Made by a program: the position numbers and the translations under genes. Source: Neoechinorhynchus agilis (lineage: Eukaryota > Acanthocephala). From it: a stretch of DNA of 64,000 nt. Every line of letters begins with the position of its first letter. Within the stretch, counting starts at the first letter, position 1. The stretch spans positions 10,416,001 to 10,480,000 of the forward strand of contig CM121341.1 in assembly GCA_051530055.1 (NCBI GenBank), in the 5' to 3' direction. Under the pieces are notes generated by a model. It did no database searches. It saw nothing but the letters and a program-made list of their open reading frames with translations, and was not told the origin of the DNA. Of the stretch, positions 60,073 to 64,000 are shown one piece after another.

Positions 60073-60632
60073 GTAACATGATCGGGACCAGAATTTTTTA
60101 GTTGCTATGTAGAAGTTGCGCGTGTGGAGTTAAATAATGGCATCAATAATTTTTACATGAGATGAATACGATTTTTGGCATGAGCATTCGATACATAATT
60201 AATTTTTTAAATTCATTAAAACACTAAATGTACACTGTTCAAAGCTTATATTTTACAAGTTTTCGAGCGCCAAGAATCAGCATTATGTCACAATTTGTTC
60301 CTGTAAATGTGTTAAAAACGTATGAAATTGTTGACTACTCATTAATCCTTACGATTTTTCCAATCAAAAATTACGTGAAACAAAACAAATCCGACTATTT
60401 ACTTCATTGCAATCATTCGCTTTAAGGGTAATAAGTTGATCATTTCAACCGTAAAAAAGACTGGATAAAGACATCGAACTCATTAAAATAAAGGTAAACC
60501 TGAAATTCTGATTTGTTCGGTCCTAATTTAAAATTATTCATCGGTAATATTATGAATGTAATTTGGGGATAGAGTGCGTTCTTTATTAGAACTAACGCTT
60601 CGTGAGCCTAGAGAGCGCTCCTTTTATCGCAC
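60073..60632. other. Spacer between actin and an R2-like relic
   Basis: Likely actin 3' untranslated region followed by AT-rich sequence; AATAAA-type signals occur (for example AATAAAGG near 60487). No gene. Confidence 0.5.
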
Positions 60633-60634
60633 AG

Positions 60635-61550
60635 CTACGAAAGTTTCGGTATGATACCGCCAATCTCAGTTTCCACATTTGAATCAAAGACGCAACTACC
60701 CAGGAGGCTGAGTTGCTCTGGAGTCACGAGTTTCAGACCTGGAGCTACGGCTTCGAACTCATCAATTAGCTCCTTGACTTTGGCAGCGTCTTCGATATTT
60801 AATACTTGGAGCTCACACTTCAGCATTGAGCTCAATGCCCATTCTCGAGATCTCCCTATTCAGGGATCGCCTCCGAGAGTAGCGTCAACCAAGTACCAAG
60901 CGTTAAAGCTGGATTGGAGAGAGTGCGCTATTGGATTTACTGTTAGCGAGAACGCGATTGGAGCGAGAGGATCCCCTTGCTGCACTCCTCTTTCGGACCA
61001 AATGAGGTGGTCTTCGAAAATCAAAGGAGCCGCGGTCTCGTAGGCATTGAGAAAATACTGGAAAGCTTCTGGCGCGTGATCCCTAATAGCTCAGAACATG
61101 ATTTCTCTATTGAGAGAGTTAAAGGTGTTCAGAAAATCACACTTAAGAATCACCCACGGCTTTGAACTCCTCGTGGTAAAGTTTCGGAGCGTGTGGGCAA
61201 TAGCTTCCGCCCGCGGGATGTGCAGCAGCCCAGTTCGACTAGGCGAAGTTGCTGCCCGTTTTTCTCTGTAATACGTTTGCAGAGAATTTTTCCTGCAAGT
61301 CGGCGTATCGTCGAAGATACGGCGATGGGACGAATCCCACCTTCTTTTTTTTGTGAGGGCACATAATGATGCTCCGAAAAATAGGTCTTTTGCAACGGGA
61401 TTCAAATCCTCTCCAATCAGGCGGTCGACTAACCGAGAAAGCGAAGTTAAAATGACTGATTCAATCAATCGAAATACATTCTTCTTTAATGATCTCTCCC
61501 CTTGGGGGTCGACAGGCGACCTAAATAACAAGTTCTTAACACTCTCCATA
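60635..61550 (-). mobile_element. R2-like LINE relic (RT domain)
   Basis: Minus-strand fragment homologous to 22.75-23.6 kb: KKRRWDSSHRRIFDDTP, PWVILKCDFLNTFNSLN, then LERLSLLG-type EQLSLLGSCVFDSNVETE. The catalytic site reads YLVDATLGGDP, where YLDD is expected, and several stops and gaps are present. It lies in the actin-RPS13 interval. At its right edge (61470-61560) a segment is shared with 28600-28720. Confidence 0.85.
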
Positions 61551-61582
61551 ATTTTTTTTCGATCTAAAATAATGGCATATCT

Positions 61583-61766
61583 GTTTTGTTTATGACGGTA
61601 AAATATTGAACGAGGTTTATTAAATCCGATTGTTTTCGGAGGCTAAATCCTGTGGACTTATCAAGGTTGCTTTTAAATGATTTAAGACGTCGAACAGCCA
61701 CACGATTGTGCCTCCGAAAAAATCGGATTTAATAGAACTCCTTCAATTTTTCCGCCATAAACAAAC
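61583..61766. mobile_element. MITE-like element with about 58-bp inverted ends
   Basis: The left end (GTTTTGTTTATGACGG, ATTAAATCCGATTGTTTTCGG) and right end (CCGAAAAAATCGGATTTAAT, CCGCCATAAACAAAC) are inverted copies over nearly 60 bp, with a unique centre. Total length is 184 bp. There is no coding capacity, so a non-autonomous DNA transposon is most likely; superfamily unknown, and I see no clear target duplication. Confidence 0.7.
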
Positions 61767-61800
61767 ATCAGAATCATTGGTGAAGATAATCTCGGTTATG

Positions 61801-61952
61801 AATCATTTTATTGTAATGAAATATTTCGATAGCGAACCTATTAATCCGCGTCTACAATACAAAACATAGAAAAGAACCATACCAAAAACTTTTTAGATGA
61901 TTGATAAGGCGAAGTTGCCTCTTCCAAAATAATTCATTACAATAAAATGATT
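61801..61952. mobile_element. Second small inverted-repeat element
   Basis: AATCATTTTATTGTAATGAA at 61801-61820 is the exact reverse complement of 61933-61952. The 152-bp whole lies in the RPS13 upstream region. Confidence 0.65.
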
Positions 61953-62157
61953 TTTGACCGGAATTATCTTCACCAAAAGTGGCATCTCGTAAGACCCTCA
62001 ATGCTTAAAGAGAACCTTAAGAAATGGAGCAATGAAAGCAAAACTCACGGCAAGACTAAAGCAGACGTCACCATCCGTACTTCTTCCAGATTTTCATCTT
62101 CCATAACAGTCGTCTCTCGACTTTTTCCTAAAGATCTACTAAGAATCTCAAAACGAA

Positions 62158-62613
62158 ATGGGTCGGATGCACAATCCCGGAAAAGGTATTAGCCGTCGAT
62201 CATTACCATATCGGCGTGTGAATCCAAACTGCCAACATCCAAAAGCCGAGGAGGTTGTTGAGCAGATTTGCCGTCTTGCAAAGAAAGGTCTAAGTCCAAG
62301 TCAAATTGGTGTTGTCCTTAGGGATGCTCATGGTGTTGCTCAAGTCAAATACATAACTGGGAATAAGATTCTACGAATTCTAAGGTCAAAAGCAATGGCT
62401 CCGTCGATTCCTGAGGATCTATATGCTCTTATAAAGAAAGCAGTTGCTATTAGACGTCATTTGGAGAAGAATAGTAAAGACAAGGACTCAATGTTCCGTC
62501 TGATTCTCGTTGAAAGTAGAATACATCGTCTTTCTCGATATTATAAGACGAAAAAGACTCTCCCGCCAACTTGGAAGTACCAGTCGTCCACTGCTGCGAC
62601 TCTGATTGGCTAA
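62158..62613 (+). CDS. RPS13: Ribosomal protein uS15 (RPS13), intronless
   Basis: Complete 151-residue 40S subunit protein (family length 151). It starts [20 protein letters not shown], contains [34 protein letters not shown], the rRNA-binding segment [18 protein letters not shown] and the C-terminus [14 protein letters not shown]. In an 18S context it binds helix 22 and is essential for 40S assembly. It has no introns, unlike most metazoan copies. An AG lies at 62141-62142, 15 nt upstream of the ATG (CTAAG then AATCTCAAAACGAA), which would suit a trans-splice acceptor. Two MITE-like elements lie in the 600 bp upstream. Confidence 0.97.
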   Translation: MGRMHNPGKGISRRSLPYRRVNPNCQHPKAEEVVEQICRLAKKGLSPSQIGVVLRDAHGVAQVKYITGNKILRILRSKAMAPSIPEDLYALIKKAVAIRRHLEKNSKDKDSMFRLILVESRIHRLSRYYKTKKTLPPTWKYQSSTAATLIG

Positions 62614-63515
62614 AAGATCCGGCAACACCGAAGAAAGTTATGGTTCTTTGTTGCTGTGTGTGGAATTCGTCTGTGGTCTATAATTTTTCAATTAGTAGTT
62701 GTCATTAGAGTGTAGAAACGCTCTATTTTGCTTTTATTTGATCGCTAAGTTTTCGGCCATCTCAAGTTTAGTTGCCTTTACTCGACGAGCAACGGAGTTC
62801 AAACTTTGATGGTAAGACTTCCTTAAGCCCGTTCAGGTGCTGTGATAAAGCATTTTTTTATCGTTGATTTTATTAATTCGACTCGATTTTTTTAACTGTC
62901 CCAAATCTGATATGAAGAAAAATAATACGAATAAAATCTCGATATGTGAGATAGAGGGGATCGTGATTGGAATTATTGTTTAGAAGACTTTACAGGCGGT
63001 AAATGATTATTTATTAAAGACGTTCTACGAATCTCGTCGGATTCATCATCAGTAAACTAACAAACTGATGATGAACCCGACGAGATTCGTAGAACGTCTT
63101 CAATAAATAATCATTTGCCGCCTGTAAAGACTTCTAAACAATAATTCCACGAATAAAATTATTTGCTTCGCTGCGTCTTTTCGACGAATTTTGTTATAAT
63201 TCTAAAACGGCCAACGTCTTCTTTTTTGTTCTTAATAAAAAAATTGAATTTTAGGTTAATTTACTAATACTCGTCGTCTTCAACATGGAGTTTGAAGAGA
63301 AACCGTGTCTTTGCGGATGATTAAACGATTATCGTCTTTTCCATGAAGTGCTTTGCCTTGAATAAATCTATTGGATTCAGAACAAAACACTTTAGTATTT
63401 GAATAATCTAATCACTAAACTTATTGAGATTTCTACCTGATCGTTGTGAATTACATCCATGAAAAGCAAAAACCTTCTGTTTGAATGTTGTATTGTGAAG
63501 CATTAACAACCATCG
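62614..63515. other. Intergenic between RPS13 and the last gene
   Basis: RPS13 3' flank, then a foldback element at 62969-63148, then AT-rich sequence. No gene is visible. Confidence 0.5.
62969..63148. repeat. Near-perfect 180-bp foldback element
   Basis: Arms of about 84 bp (GGAATTATTGTTTAGAAGAC ... GTCGGATTCATCATCAG and CTGATGATGAACCCGACGAG ... CTAAACAATAATTCC) flank a loop of about 12 nt. They differ at only a few sites. It is the most complete member of the foldback family, and the right arm carries a hammerhead-like CTGATGATGAACCC-GACGA-GATTCG motif. Confidence 0.88.
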
Positions 63516-64000
63516 ATGTTTAACAAGAGAATCACTCGGCTTTTAAACTCCGGGGCGTTTCAGATGGGTAAACGTCAAGGTGAATTATGTACCGGATTAA
63601 CACCACCAAAAACCCAAAGACACGACTACGACGCATTTGATATGATTTGTGAAGGATGTTGTGTTAAAGTAATGGTTGGCGGACGATGGCGATTGGCTCG
63701 TGTATCAGAGATGTTGGACCAAAACCGAATAAAGGCAGTCTACTCGAATCAAGTACAGTCGGGCGGACGGTCGAATGTTCAGTTGGTTGAAATAAGGCTG
63801 CGATTACGGAACTCGTCAGTTGCTTATTTGATGAATCCAGACGATGCGGTTCCATCACCCGGTGATTGGGTGTTGGCCCGTGATCGAACTACATCTCCTG
63901 ATGGAATTGTTAGATTTTGTATGAAACCAGGAAAGATTATTGAATTTAACAGGGCTGACAATCAATCAGTTGTCCAGTTCGAGGATGACCAGAGTGTGGC
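63516..64000 (+). CDS. Unrecognised protein with SH3/Tudor-like segments, cut by the window end
   Basis: An open frame from ATG 63516 to the window edge with no stop (161 codons). It starts MFNKRITRLLNSGAFQMG. Two segments look like small beta-barrel (Tudor/SH3-like) units: VKVMVGGRWRLARVSEML, followed by IKAVYSN, and later GDWVLARDRTTSPDGIV, followed by KIIEFNRADNQSVVQFEDD. The second resembles the GD-VLAR ... V-F-DG pattern of DUF4537-type or Tudor domains. Codon use and length without stops support a real gene. An intron may lie beyond the edge. I do not know the function; a chromatin or RNA reader is one possibility. Confidence 0.6.
   Translation, partial: MFNKRITRLLNSGAFQMGKRQGELCTGLTPPKTQRHDYDAFDMICEGCCVKVMVGGRWRLARVSEMLDQNRIKAVYSNQVQSGGRSNVQLVEIRLRLRNSSVAYLMNPDDAVPSPGDWVLARDRTTSPDGIVRFCMKPGKIIEFNRADNQSVVQFEDDQSV

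Overview
This is a window of a eukaryotic nuclear genome, AT-rich, from an invertebrate animal that I cannot identify to phylum with confidence. Metazoan genes are present (a PAK kinase, a PTPDC1-type phosphatase, 53BP1, ZC3H14/SUT-2, actin, eL38, uS15/RPS13, mitochondrial malate dehydrogenase). Introns are short (about 40 to 430 bp, many near 45 bp). Several start codons sit just downstream of a T-rich AG, as expected where mRNAs receive a trans-spliced leader. A nematode-like or other compact-genome invertebrate is my best guess; this is inference.

Layout. 0-9 kb: the last exon of a malate dehydrogenase gene, a small secreted-protein gene and a tRNA-Leu are repeated almost unchanged 7,628 bp further on. 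Between the copies lie two decayed LINEs, a frame-broken possible host gene and a tRNA-Arg. The second copy carries one more malate dehydrogenase exon that is cut off exactly at the tRNA-Arg. 9-12 kb: a Penelope-like relic, an unknown membrane-anchored protein, and RPL38 with a cysteine-rich insertion. 12.1-16.6 kb: a 357-bp satellite that starts about 25 bp upstream of the RPL38 start codon. 17.0-18.6 kb: a small 53BP1-type BRCT protein. 18.7-22.4 kb: a second satellite with a three-monomer higher-order pattern. 22.7-25.7 kb: an R2-like LINE whose 5' half is inverted relative to its 3' half (twin priming). 25.8-26.7 kb: foldback repeats. 26.7-27.8 kb: ZC3H14/SUT-2.

28.5-40.7 kb is a transposon graveyard: R2-like relics, LINE relics, a near-complete young Ty3/Gypsy element nested in a LINE, and the 5' half of another LINE. 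40.9-42.3 kb holds a three-exon small gene assembled here from splice signals and a NUDT14-like protein that lacks the Nudix box. 44.6-45.8 kb is a 112-bp satellite. 48-54.7 kb carries the eight-exon PAK kinase and a PTPDC1 phosphatase, facing each other. 58.9-62.6 kb carries intronless actin and RPS13, separated by an R2-like relic and two MITE-like elements. The window ends inside an unrecognised gene with SH3/Tudor-like segments.

The host genes do not form one pathway: they cover translation (eL38, uS15), cytoskeleton and Rho-family signalling (actin, PAK), DNA damage (53BP1), poly(A) RNA binding (SUT-2), sugar-nucleotide metabolism (NUDT14-like) and the TCA cycle (MDH). What gives the window its character is repeat turnover: three satellites, at least four retroelement lineages, foldback elements, and a segmental duplication with tRNA genes at both edges.
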